Shown here one piece after another: positions 1 to 8,145 of a DNA stretch of 64,000 bases. Within the stretch, counting starts at the first letter, position 1. Each line of letters opens with the position of its first letter. The position numbers and the translations under genes were made by a program. This stretch comes from Spirosoma fluviale. GTDB taxonomy: Bacteria; Bacteroidota; Bacteroidia; Cytophagales; Spirosomataceae. The stretch spans positions 264,004 to 328,003 of the forward strand of contig CAMDJW010000002.1 in assembly GCA_945901025.1 (NCBI GenBank). The letters are read 5' to 3'. The notes beneath the pieces were generated by a model. The model did no database searches. It worked only from the letters and a program-made list of their open reading frames with translations, and had not been told where the DNA came from.

Positions 1-72
1 AGAAGAATTAAAAATCTCATTACTAGGGGTTCGAACCACAAAAATCGGTTAAATATATTTAATTTCGTAAGA

Positions 73-80
73 TATTTTTG
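73..80 (+). promoter_or_regulatory. Candidate -7 promoter element for the bshC operon
   Basis: The 127 bases before bshC contain no gene. TATTTTTG at 73-80 matches the Bacteroidota -7 consensus TAnnTTTG exactly. No good TTTG -33 box lies about 19 bases upstream, so the call is weak. It would give a leader of roughly 40 bases. Confidence 0.35.
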
Positions 81-127
81 GAAAATAAATTGGCCTTAAA
101 AATTCTACCCAAGATATTCATTGATCC

Positions 128-1678
128 ATGCAAGTCAAAAGTTACCCAATTGAAAGTCTGCAATCCTTCTCAAAACTGCTAATTGATTACTTAGCGGAGT
201 TTCCTGCGTTAGCTAAATTTTATGGAAATACTCCTCATTTGGAAAGTTTTGAAAGGCAAATAGCTGAAAAAAAATCAATTAGTCAATCAAATAGAATCAT
301 TTTACACGAGGTGATTAAGGGTCAATACAATGACCTTAGCCTTGAAGTGGAGATTGATTCTATATTAGATGAAAATACGTATACGGTTACCACTGGGCAC
401 CAATTAAATATTTTTACGGGGCCGCTGTATGTGATTTATAAAATCGTGTCTACGATCAATCTTGCGAAAAAATTAAAAGCAACATACCCGAAAGCTAATT
501 TCATTCCGGTCTATTGGATGGCCACGGAAGATCATGACTGGGATGAAATAAATCACTTCCATTGGTTAGGTAAAAAATTCGAAATTGACACTTCACAAAA
601 AGGTGCTGTAGGCCGATTTTCTTTATCGGAATTTGCGCCTTTTTTGAAAGAGATTCCATTCACAACATCAGCCTTTCAGGATGCCTATTCACAAGCAAAA
701 AACTTAAGCCAAGCGGTACGCCATTACATGCATGAATTGTTTGGAGACCAGGGTCTAATCTGTCTTGATGCAGATGATGCTAGATTGAAATCCATTTTTG
801 CGCCGATTGTTTTGGCTGATTTATTTGACCATTCGCATCTTGCGTCCGTGGAAAATGCAACCAAATCTTTAATCGAAATGGGGTATAAAACCCAGATTAA
901 TGCCAGAGAGATTAATTTATTTTATTTAATGGATGGGCTGCGTGAGCGCATTGAAAAAAGGGGAGAAATTTATCAAGTAGTCAATACTAGCACTACTTTT
1001 TCTGTTAAAGAATTACATGCAGAAGTAGCGGAATTTCCTGAAAGATTTAGTCCTAATGTTGTTTTAAGGCCCTTATATCAAGAAATGATTCTGCCAAATT
1101 TGGCCTATATTGGAGGTCCTGCAGAAGTTGGATATTGGCTCCAATTAAAAGGGATTTTTGACTTACATCAAGTGTCATTCCCTATTTTGTTGCCCCGTAA
1201 TTTTGCCATTATCGTGGACGAAAAACACCAACAAAAAATAAACAAATTAGGTATTGAACTAATCGATTTGTTTTTAGAAGATTTCGAATTAAAACGAAAA
1301 TTTGTAGCGAGTCAGAGTGCGCATGTGTTGGACTGTCAATCTGAATTAAACTTGTTAAGTCCGATTTTTAACGAATTGGCGAAACGAGTGAAATCAATAG
1401 ATTCTACTTTAGAGGCTAGTGCAAAAGCTGAGTATAAGCGAGTAGAAAATGGCCTTGAGCGGCTAGGGAAAAAGTTGAAAAGAGCAGAAGAAAGAAATCA
1501 TGAAACCTCGATTCGCCAATTAAGCCAATTAAAAACTGCGTTATTTCCGGAAGGTGAATGGCAGGAAAGGCATGAGAATTTTTTAAATTATTACATGGGG
1601 CATCCTGCTTTCATTCAACAATTACTAGACACATTTGATCCACTTCTTTTTGAGATGTACGCGATCAATTTGGATTAA
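128..1678 (+). CDS. bshC: Bacillithiol biosynthesis cysteine-adding enzyme BshC
   Basis: This cytoplasmic enzyme is thought to add cysteine to glucosaminyl-malate, the last step of bacillithiol synthesis. The 516-residue protein has the usual BshC length. Family signatures are visible: VTTGHQLNIFTGPLYVIYK near residues 87-105, WMATEDHDWDE near 130-140, and a charged coiled-coil-like stretch near 425-475, typical of the C-terminal part of BshC. It opens a four-gene same-strand run; mnmH starts two bases after its stop. The downstream cysE and cysM would supply the cysteine that BshC uses, which fits the call. Bacillithiol use is established for Firmicutes and many Bacteroidota. BshA and BshB are not in the window. 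No oddities seen. Confidence 0.95.
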   Translation: MQVKSYPIESLQSFSKLLIDYLAEFPALAKFYGNTPHLESFERQIAEKKSISQSNRIILHEVIKGQYNDLSLEVEIDSILDENTYTVTTGHQLNIFTGPLYVIYKIVSTINLAKKLKATYPKANFIPVYWMATEDHDWDEINHFHWLGKKFEIDTSQKGAVGRFSLSEFAPFLKEIPFTTSAFQDAYSQAKNLSQAVRHYMHELFGDQGLICLDADDARLKSIFAPIVLADLFDHSHLASVENATKSLIEMGYKTQINAREINLFYLMDGLRERIEKRGEIYQVVNTSTTFSVKELHAEVAEFPERFSPNVVLRPLYQEMILPNLAYIGGPAEVGYWLQLKGIFDLHQVSFPILLPRNFAIIVDEKHQQKINKLGIELIDLFLEDFELKRKFVASQSAHVLDCQSELNLLSPIFNELAKRVKSIDSTLEASAKAEYKRVENGLERLGKKLKRAEERNHETSIRQLSQLKTALFPEGEWQERHENFLNYYMGHPAFIQQLLDTFDPLLFEMYAINLD

Positions 1679-1680
1679 AT

Positions 1681-2721
1681 ATGCCAGAAAAGTTAGATGT
1701 CATTTCGTTTTTGGCTGAAGCCAAGCAATATCCGCTCATCGATGTTCGGTCTCCGGCTGAATTTGAACGGGCACATATTCCAGGAGCGATATCATTTCCC
1801 ATATTCACCAATGAGGAACGCGCGCAGGTGGGAACCACCTACAAGCAACAAGGCAAAGACCAAGCCGTAGAATTAGGGTTGGAAATCGTGGGGCCACAAT
1901 TAGCGAAATGGGTAAAAAAGGCAAAAAAAATAGCCAAAGAAGGGGTTCTATTAGTCCATTGTTGGCGCGGGGGCATGCGTTCCGGCAGCATGGCCTGGCT
2001 CTTTGAAACCGCCGGATTAGAAGTAAAGGTGTTAGTTGGCGGCTATAAAGCCTATCGAAAAAACGTTTTAGCTGAATTAGAGAAGAAGATCCCTTTACTC
2101 GTTTTAGGAGGAAAAACTGGCAGTGGTAAAACGGAAATCTTGATTGAGATGAAGAGGAGAGGTGTACAGGTCATTGATTTGGAAGGAATTGCACATCATC
2201 GGGGTTCGGCCTTTGGGCATTTAGGTTTAGAGGAACAACCCAGTAGTGAACACTTTGAAAATCTGTTGTCTCATGAATTACAACAAATGGATTTTAAAAA
2301 ACCTATTTGGGTGGAAGATGAAAGTAGGCATATAGGCAAGGTGTTTATGACGGAATCATTTTATGACCGTTTGCGCGAATCCCCTTGTTTATTTTTAGAT
2401 ATAGACGCAAAATATCGACTTCCCCATTTGGTCCAAGTGTACGCACAATATCCAAAAGCTGATTTATTAAGGGCTTTGGAAAAGATAAAGAAGCGTTTGG
2501 GTGGTCAACATTTTCAAAGAGCTGTGGAATGCTTAGAAATAAATGATTTTAGTGAAGTGGCGGCTATTACGCTAAACTACTACGATAAGGCGTATCTACA
2601 TGGCTTAATGCAGCGGGATGACGCACAGATTAATAAGCTAGAAATTCATACGCTAGACACAAATTTGCAAGTAAATTCGGTTTTAGCCCATGATCTAGTT
2701 AATTTCAATTTTAATCCCTAA
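1681..2721 (+). CDS. mnmH: tRNA 2-selenouridine synthase MnmH/SelU
   Basis: MnmH converts 2-thiouridine at the wobble position of some tRNAs to 2-selenouridine through a geranylated intermediate. The protein has an N-terminal rhodanese domain (about residues 10-130) with the active-site loop HCWRGGMRS; the catalytic cysteine is about residue 94. A P-loop GGKTGSGKTE follows near 143-152, as in the YbbB family. The 346-residue length is normal. It lies two bases after bshC and four before cysE, so it is probably co-transcribed. The grouping joins sulfur and selenium chemistry. No selenophosphate synthase (selD) is in the window, so whether it works in selenation or only in geranylation cannot be told here. 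Confidence 0.95.
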   Translation: MPEKLDVISFLAEAKQYPLIDVRSPAEFERAHIPGAISFPIFTNEERAQVGTTYKQQGKDQAVELGLEIVGPQLAKWVKKAKKIAKEGVLLVHCWRGGMRSGSMAWLFETAGLEVKVLVGGYKAYRKNVLAELEKKIPLLVLGGKTGSGKTEILIEMKRRGVQVIDLEGIAHHRGSAFGHLGLEEQPSSEHFENLLSHELQQMDFKKPIWVEDESRHIGKVFMTESFYDRLRESPCLFLDIDAKYRLPHLVQVYAQYPKADLLRALEKIKKRLGGQHFQRAVECLEINDFSEVAAITLNYYDKAYLHGLMQRDDAQINKLEIHTLDTNLQVNSVLAHDLVNFNFNP

Positions 2722-2725
2722 TTCT

Positions 2726-3529
2726 ATGCTGCCTGAATCTTTTATAACAAACATCTTAGAAAAGCATATTCATACCCGTGCATTTCCGGCTACATCTGAA
2801 ATCAAAAAGTTATTTACAAAAATTGTCTTAACGCTATTTCCTGAGCAGTCTAAAATGCATTTCAAAACAAAAGCAGAATTAAAGGCTGTGTTTGAAAGTT
2901 TAGAAACTGGATTAGAAAGTATTTTGCATTCGATGAAAGGGGAGTTAAAAGGATCTCCTGAAAAATTAGCCCAAGAATACTTCAGTAAAATACCGGAAAT
3001 CCATGCATTATTATTGACCGATGTAGAGGCCATGGTACAAGGCGACCCCGCTGCTAGCACAGATTATGAAGTAATTAGAACATATCCAGGGTTTTACGCC
3101 ATGGCTTTTTATAGGTTGGCCCATGGATTACACCAACTATCCATCCCGTTGATCCCCAGAATTTTAACCGAATATGCCCATTCAAAAACGGGAATCGATA
3201 TTCATCCGGGGGCCAAAATAGGTCGGTATTTTTTTATGGACCACGGAACAGGAATTGTGATCGGTGAAACATGTACGATTGGTGAGCGAGTGAAAATTTA
3301 TCAGGGAGTGACCTTGGGCGCACTTTCTGTCGACAAGCGAATGGCAGCGACTAAAAGACACCCAACCATCGAAGATGGAGTGGTTATCTATTCAGGCGCT
3401 ACTATTTTGGGAGGAGAAACCGTCGTAGGAAAAGAATCCATTATCGGTGGAAATGTTTGGCTGACCCATAGTGTTCCTGCACAAACTAAAATTTATCATC
3501 AGGCTAATTCAAAATTAATCAAAGGTTAA
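2726..3529 (+). CDS. cysE: Serine O-acetyltransferase
   Basis: It acetylates L-serine with acetyl-CoA to give O-acetylserine, the carbon acceptor for cysteine synthesis. The N-terminal helical region (about residues 1-145) contains GDPAA near 106-110, matching the conserved catalytic Asp-Pro-Ala of serine acetyltransferases. A left-handed beta-helix of hexapeptide repeats follows from about 155 (IDIHPGAKIG, DHGTGIVIGET), with the active-site histidine in DHGTG. At 267 residues it has normal length. cysM begins one base after the stop, so the two consecutive enzymes of cysteine synthesis are adjacent and probably co-translated. The short C-terminus shows no unusual extension. Confidence 0.93.
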   Translation: MLPESFITNILEKHIHTRAFPATSEIKKLFTKIVLTLFPEQSKMHFKTKAELKAVFESLETGLESILHSMKGELKGSPEKLAQEYFSKIPEIHALLLTDVEAMVQGDPAASTDYEVIRTYPGFYAMAFYRLAHGLHQLSIPLIPRILTEYAHSKTGIDIHPGAKIGRYFFMDHGTGIVIGETCTIGERVKIYQGVTLGALSVDKRMAATKRHPTIEDGVVIYSGATILGGETVVGKESIIGGNVWLTHSVPAQTKIYHQANSKLIKG

Positions 3530-3530
3530 A

Positions 3531-4406
3531 ATGAGCAACTTGTTAGATTTGGTTGGTAATACCCCGTTAGTGGCCCTCACACATTTGCATGATAATCCCA
3601 AAGTAAAAATTTTTGGGAAATTAGAAGGTGATAATCCTGGGGGTTCTGTCAAAGATCGTGCGGCTAAAAGCATGATTCAAGGGGCATTAGAGCGAGGAGA
3701 AATAAAGGCGGGGACTAAATTAATTGAAGCAACTTCAGGAAACACAGGCATCGCATTAGCCATGATTGCCCGTTTATATGGAATCGAAATTGAATTGGCC
3801 ATGCCATCCAATTCGACCAAAGAACGCGTTCTGACTATGGAGGCTTTTGGTGCCAAAGTAACCTTAACCGAAACCATCGAATCAGCTCGTGATTATGCCA
3901 TAGAAAAATCGAAATCTGGCGAATTTATTTTGCTGAATCAATTCGAAAATCCTGATAATTATTTAGCCCATTATAGAACCACGGGTCCTGAAATTTATCG
4001 AGATACCCAGGGAAAAATTACTCATTTTGTTAGCTCCATGGGAACTACGGGCACGATTATGGGGACTTCCATGTATTTAAAAGAACAAAACCCTGATATT
4101 CAAATCGTGGGTTGCCAACCGACTGAAGGATCTAAAATACCCGGAATAAGACGTTGGCCCATCGAATACCGACCCAAAATTTATGACCCTTCACGGGTGG
4201 ACCGAATTATGGATGTTTCCGAGCAGGATGCCATCGAAATGACTCGAAAACTAGCGAAAGTAGAAGGCGTTTTTGGAGGAATGAGTAGTGGAGGGGGGGT
4301 ATCAGCCAGCATACGCCTTGCCAATGAATTAGAAGAAGGTCTAATTGTTTGTATTATCTGTGATCGGGGAGATCGCTATTTATCCAGTGGATTATTTGGC
4401 GATTAA
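3531..4406 (+). CDS. cysM: Cysteine synthase (O-acetylserine sulfhydrylase B type)
   Basis: This PLP enzyme makes cysteine from O-acetylserine and sulfide (or thiosulfate, for CysM-type enzymes). The PLP lysine lies in GGSVKDRAA near residue 41, the substrate loop is EATSGNTGIAL near 64-74, and the phosphate-binding glycine loop is SSMGTTGTIMG near 165-175. The length of 291 residues and the ERG/RRWPxEYxP-type segment favour CysM over the longer CysK. It is the last gene of the bshC-mnmH-cysE-cysM run. Its final 15 bases overlap the end of a convergent lipoprotein gene. Thiosulfate use is family knowledge and not shown by the sequence. Confidence 0.92.
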   Translation: MSNLLDLVGNTPLVALTHLHDNPKVKIFGKLEGDNPGGSVKDRAAKSMIQGALERGEIKAGTKLIEATSGNTGIALAMIARLYGIEIELAMPSNSTKERVLTMEAFGAKVTLTETIESARDYAIEKSKSGEFILLNQFENPDNYLAHYRTTGPEIYRDTQGKITHFVSSMGTTGTIMGTSMYLKEQNPDIQIVGCQPTEGSKIPGIRRWPIEYRPKIYDPSRVDRIMDVSEQDAIEMTRKLAKVEGVFGGMSSGGGVSASIRLANELEEGLIVCIICDRGDRYLSSGLFGD

Positions 4407-4952
4407 TACGCCTAATATTTGATAGCTCGTGGGTTCCGCTAAAAAAAACTGCTGCATTCCTTCAATATAATACGTTTGAATCCGTCCCTCTGAAAAATTC
4501 ATAAAGAGCTTTTTCCGAGTTTCAAATAAAAAGTTTTTTTGAGAAATCTCAATTTCTACCTTGGTGGGGCGCTCATCAGGATCTAAATGAATAATCATTT
4601 TTTTGACTGGCAAACTTTCGTCCTTTTTCAAAGAATACCAATAAAATCCAGGCTCCGAAAGGTTATCGTAACTCTTTTCATAAGCTGGCTTATTAAGATC
4701 TGCTTCTAGATATAGCGCAAATTCCTTTTCCCAATCTAAATTTGAGACAATTTTTACTTCCTTTTTCCCATCAAGGACAACCGTCTTGTGAACCCTTTGA
4801 TTTGATTTGTCATACCCAATAATTTGCTGCTTTAAGAAAGCCGACCATGCAAAATAATTATTTTTTTGTACTGATTTCTCAGCACTGCCACAACCTAGGA
4901 GCAATCCAAAAACGAAAATAAAACTCGTTAAATTTTTCAGATAAATAATCAT
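4392..4952 (-). CDS. Small lipoprotein of unknown function
   Basis: The protein is not recognised. It has 186 residues and starts with a lipoprotein signal: a basic and hydrophobic stretch followed by the lipobox LLGC with a cysteine near residue 22, so it is probably anchored in the inner or outer membrane. The rest is rich in charged residues and looks like a soluble beta-rich domain with no motif I recognise. Its 3' end overlaps cysM by 15 bases in convergent orientation, so no separate terminator fits between them. An XRE-family gene and its hairpin lie just upstream on the same strand. I regard it as a real gene because of the clean lipobox and length. Confidence 0.75.
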   Translation of the reverse strand: MIIYLKNLTSFIFVFGLLLGCGSAEKSVQKNNYFAWSAFLKQQIIGYDKSNQRVHKTVVLDGKKEVKIVSNLDWEKEFALYLEADLNKPAYEKSYDNLSEPGFYWYSLKKDESLPVKKMIIHLDPDERPTKVEIEISQKNFLFETRKKLFMNFSEGRIQTYYIEGMQQFFLAEPTSYQILGVLIAK

Positions 4953-4985
4953 TATTCAAAGGTACGCATATTAAGCAAACGAATA

Positions 4986-5016
4986 AAAATCCTTGGAGAT
5001 TAAGTCCAAGGATTTT
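4986..5016 (-). terminator. Hairpin terminator after the XRE gene
   Basis: AAAATCCTTGGA and TCCAAGGATTTT form a 12-bp perfect stem around a 7-base loop, six bases beyond the XRE stop. The A/T ends of the stem supply a short U tract on the minus strand. Confidence 0.65.
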
Positions 5017-5021
5017 AATGG

Positions 5022-5228
5022 TCAACCGCCAATCATTTCTTCAATAGGTATACTTAAAACTCGAGTTAATGAAAAAATCTTTTGAACGTTTGGGTAATGT
5101 TTTCCTGACTCCCAATAATTGTAAGCGCTTTGGCTTACCCCAACGGCCTGTGCCACTTCTCGTTGGGTCAGCCGTTTTACCCGTCGAGATTTAATTAAAA
5201 GGACAGAGAAATTCAATTTTGTTTTCAT
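5022..5228 (-). CDS. XRE-family helix-turn-helix regulator (short)
   Basis: This is a stand-alone Cro/C1-type DNA-binding domain of 68 residues. The helix-turn-helix reads LTQREVAQAVGVSQSAYNYWE followed by SGKHYPNVQKI, the classic XRE pattern. I chose ATG 5228 (MKTKLNF...) over the ORF-track start at 5303, because the extra 25 residues have no family similarity and lie in AT-rich leader-like DNA. There is no ligand or dimerisation domain. Such minimal regulators often belong to toxin-antitoxin or housekeeping circuits, but no toxin gene is adjacent: the upstream neighbour is a decayed amidohydrolase and the downstream one an unknown lipoprotein. Its targets are unknown. Confidence 0.8.
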   Translation of the reverse strand: MKTKLNFSVLLIKSRRVKRLTQREVAQAVGVSQSAYNYWESGKHYPNVQKIFSLTRVLSIPIEEMIGG

Positions 5229-5417
5229 AGTGTTAGGCGTTTTTGGGTTAGAATATATACCTATTTCAAATATGTTACCCAGATTACCTATTAAATTGTA
5301 CAATAATATGAATTTTAATAACTATACTGATTTTCATTTTGCCTATAACGCATTTTAATATCCTGTAAGTTGATACATGTCATTTAACGACATATTTGAA
5401 TTTAAATAATTACAAAA

Positions 5418-5445
5418 AAAGGAGTAGAATAAATTCCACTCCTTT
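5418..5445 (-). terminator. Intrinsic terminator after the amidohydrolase remnant
   Basis: AAAGGAGT pairs with ACTCCTTT (8 bp) and on the minus strand is followed by a run of seven T. It lies 20 bases past the original amidohydrolase stop at 5465, supporting the view that the gene once ended there. Confidence 0.7.
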
Positions 5446-5464
5446 CATTTTTGACCTAATTTTT

Positions 5465-6021
5465 TTACTCAATCGAATATTTATACTTATATCTTTCAAA
5501 CAATTGGCTATGCTTATTATCCAAGTTTATCGCTCGGCCTTGAATAAAAGCATGCGTTACGGTGCTTGATTTAATATCTAAAATATCGCCATTCGATATA
5601 ACGATGTTGGCATCTTTCCCATTTTCAAGACTTGGTTCCATGAATAAGGCCCCTTGGTATTAGAAAGCATTTGTGAAGGCGACCGATAAGTAGTCATAGA
5701 AGGCTGCACTTGGCTCATCCCGTAATCGCTGTATATATCGATAAAGGAAGGATAAATCGATTTCCCTTTGCAATCGATCACGATGGCGTCTTTGGGTATA
5801 GGCAAATTAACCCCTACAGCTTCAATTTTCCCTTGTTTGATAATTAGGGTAGCTGAGTTGAGGATTGTTTTGGCGTCTTTATAAATTTTTGCGTTTGTAA
5901 AAGCGTAGTATCCAGACCGTGGGGTGGCCACATCGTTAGCGGGATACGTGGTTTGGGCGAAGACCGGACTAACGAATAGCCATAGAATAAGGGATAACCC
6001 ACCGAAGGATTTTAATTTCAT
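5465..6021 (-). pseudogene. Amidohydrolase-family pseudogene with a large internal deletion
   Basis: The 5' part (about 125 codons, start 6021) encodes a signal peptide and the N-terminal sandwich domain of a secreted amidohydrolase: TNAKIYKDAKTI, an IIKQGKIEAVG beta-strand and YPSFIDIYSDYGM. After GPYSWNQ the frame becomes nonsense and stops at 5578. In the shifted frame the DNA continues as a typical amidohydrolase C-terminus (EPSLENGKDANIVI, then HAFIQGRAI) ending at 5465. The metal-binding TIM barrel, several hundred residues in relatives, is absent. The simplest reading is one out-of-frame deletion that joined the two ends. The product cannot be a metal-dependent hydrolase. The original terminator is still present downstream. 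Confidence 0.85.
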
Positions 6022-6051
6022 TTTTCGTTTGCTGATTGATTTAATTTAAAA

Positions 6052-7401
6052 TTATTTAAGTAATTGTACTTCTGTTTTGCCGTAATAGTTAGCGATGCAT
6101 TTACACCAAAGATGCTTTGGGTCAGTGGATAATTCTTCCATGAAAAACATGGTATTTTTATTTTGAATGGGGGAAATTACAACTTGTTTATTCTTTGATT
6201 TAAGTATCAGATCAAACCTTTTTGCATTTTCATTGGCGTATTTTTTAGCTTTATCAAAACCCCATTCATCATAAAATTTTTTTGAGTTTTGATTAAAAAA
6301 CAAGAGCGTTAAAAATACAACTAATAATGAAATTTGAGAAATAGCTAGGCTTGCAGGATTTATGTGGCCTACCTTGTATTTAATCCAAACAATAAGATAT
6401 CCAAACCCCAAAATCAAATACATCAAGATTAAACTCTGAATTCGATCAGGAATAAAATCTTCGCCTAGCGCTAAAGCCATGGGAACAAAAGCTAAAAAAT
6501 AGCTCACGAGGAACAAGATTAAAAGACCTATGATTTCCTTAAATGACAGAAGATATTGTTTTTTTGGCTTATCAATAGTAAAGAACAAAAGCAAGTTGAA
6601 AACCCAAATCAGCGGTGATTTAACATAAATTTTAAGTAACATACCAAAATTCAACATAGACTCTGTAAGGCCTTTCATGTAATCAATATGTTTAGGGGCA
6701 CGGACTTTATTTCCGGGGGAAAGGAAGACTAGTCCTATGGAAATGCCCCAAATGATGAAAAATAAAATAGTCTCCAATTTGATTTTTCTCTGTTTCCAAG
6801 CTGTATATAATTGGAATGGCCAGAAAATTCCTGAAAACATGATCATCGAAATTTCGCTTGACCCAATCAAACAAAAAATGATGCAAGAAAGCAAAGTGAT
6901 TCTTAATATGGGCTTAGAGCAATAGAAATATACGTTGACAAATAATAGAACTAAATGAAAAGATAAGTAGTAATAATGGCCTGAGAACCAATAAAATAAT
7001 TGGAAAAGGCCTGGTATTGTATACCAACAAACGGCTTGGCTGACAAATGAAAGAATCCAGAGATTAGGATTATTGTGCGGGATTTGGAATACATTTTTTA
7101 GAAAATAATAGCCATTAGCAAAGCCAATTACAATTAAGGCGATCGTTCCCCACTTAAAATGTTCAAAGGAAGTACTGAAAACTAAGGGATTAAAATGAAG
7201 GAGAAGATCGGCGAAATAACGCCCGCTCCAACCCACATAATAATGGTAGGTGCCCAAAAATATTCCATATTCCCTGCCCATCCAGCCGAAGCAAAAGTCA
7301 TCAGTGATGCTGGGTTGATTATAAAATGATAGGGAAATTAATAGGAATGCCATAAATCCCCACACTAATAAGCTAAGAAATAAAGGGATTTTTGAGAACA
7401 T
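6052..7401 (-). CDS. Polytopic membrane protein, DUF6056-like
   Basis: The 449-residue protein has about 10-12 hydrophobic segments. After the first transmembrane helix it has an acidic and aromatic loop (TDDFCFG, then GWSGRYFADLL), which resembles DUF6056 and other GT-C-type membrane glycosyltransferases, where an acidic loop after helix 1 is catalytic. The C-terminal soluble tail of about 80 residues lies outside the hydrophobic core. It is the last of six same-strand genes; the GT2 gene ends 18 bases upstream. In this setting it may transfer a lipid-linked sugar or move such a substrate across the membrane. That role is inference from fold resemblance and neighbours. Confidence 0.7.
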   Translation of the reverse strand: MFSKIPLFLSLLVWGFMAFLLISLSFYNQPSITDDFCFGWMGREYGIFLGTYHYYVGWSGRYFADLLLHFNPLVFSTSFEHFKWGTIALIVIGFANGYYFLKNVFQIPHNNPNLWILSFVSQAVCWYTIPGLFQLFYWFSGHYYYLSFHLVLLFVNVYFYCSKPILRITLLSCIIFCLIGSSEISMIMFSGIFWPFQLYTAWKQRKIKLETILFFIIWGISIGLVFLSPGNKVRAPKHIDYMKGLTESMLNFGMLLKIYVKSPLIWVFNLLLFFTIDKPKKQYLLSFKEIIGLLILFLVSYFLAFVPMALALGEDFIPDRIQSLILMYLILGFGYLIVWIKYKVGHINPASLAISQISLLVVFLTLLFFNQNSKKFYDEWGFDKAKKYANENAKRFDLILKSKNKQVVISPIQNKNTMFFMEELSTDPKHLWCKCIANYYGKTEVQLLK

Positions 7402-7419
7402 GGTTTTATCGCAGACTCA

Positions 7420-8145
7420 TTAAAAAATGACTCTATTTTTTCGTAAGTATTGCGTGAAAAATAAATAGGCTATGTATAAAAATCGATTTTTAGCTCGTTT
7501 TATTTCGCTAGAAATATTTCTTTTTCTTGCTTCAGCTATGCGGCAAGTCACTTGAGTTTCTATCCATTGAGCAGATGAGTTTAGTAATTTCCCCGTATGA
7601 TCTAATGAATAATTCATGTACCTAGCGTCTAATTTTAGCGATTGAAGCAACGGGGTTTTGACTAATTTAAATGCGCAAGAGAAATCATGAAGTTGGGAAT
7701 TAAAGATAGAGTTACAAAGTTGATTAGAAACCTTTTGCCCAAAGCGATTAAACTCATTATCATATTTACGATTCCGGTGAGTAAAAACAATATCCGCATC
7801 TTGGCTGCCTAATGCTAAAAGCATTTGATTCACGTTATCGATGGGAAATTGGCCATCCGAATCGGTGATTAAAGTCCAGTCGTATTGGGCCTGTGAAATG
7901 GCTTTTTGAAATGAAAATCCCGGCCCTTCATTTTGCTCATTTCGTAAAATAGTAACTCGTTGGTTTCCTAAAAAGGAATCTCGGACCGATTCGTATTGGT
8001 GTAAATCACTATGGTCATCACAAATGATTACTTCTCCTGCTGATATATCAGGATGTTGATCGAAAAACGCAAGCCATTCGTTTGCCAACTGGATTATTCC
8101 GGGGCATTCGTTAAAGGCTGCGGTGACGATGCTGATGGATTTCAT
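7420..8145 (-). CDS. Family 2 glycosyltransferase
   Basis: This 241-residue GT2 enzyme is of the DPM1/polyprenyl-phosphate-sugar synthase type. It begins with SIVTAAFNE, has EVIICDDHSD at the nucleotide-binding site, DSDGQFPID as the DxD metal motif and VFTHRNRKYD as the conserved arginine stretch. No C-terminal transmembrane helices are evident, although YIAYLFFTQYL near the end is hydrophobic. Its start overlaps the upstream epimerase stop as ATGA, so the two are probably translationally coupled. A likely role is to load a sugar on a polyprenyl phosphate for the adjacent membrane protein to use. The sugar is unknown. Confidence 0.88.
   Translation of the reverse strand: MKSISIVTAAFNECPGIIQLANEWLAFFDQHPDISAGEVIICDDHSDLHQYESVRDSFLGNQRVTILRNEQNEGPGFSFQKAISQAQYDWTLITDSDGQFPIDNVNQMLLALGSQDADIVFTHRNRKYDNEFNRFGQKVSNQLCNSIFNSQLHDFSCAFKLVKTPLLQSLKLDARYMNYSLDHTGKLLNSSAQWIETQVTCRIAEARKRNISSEIKRAKNRFLYIAYLFFTQYLRKNRVIF

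Noticed and set aside
30-40. GGTTCGAACC resembling a tRNA T-loop near the window start
   Set aside because: The flanking bases do not form the 5-bp T stem, and no acceptor or anticodon arm is visible on either strand.
5229-5303. N-terminal extension of the XRE regulator in the ORF track
   Set aside because: The extra residues do not resemble the family, and ATG 5228 gives a compact, complete helix-turn-helix protein.
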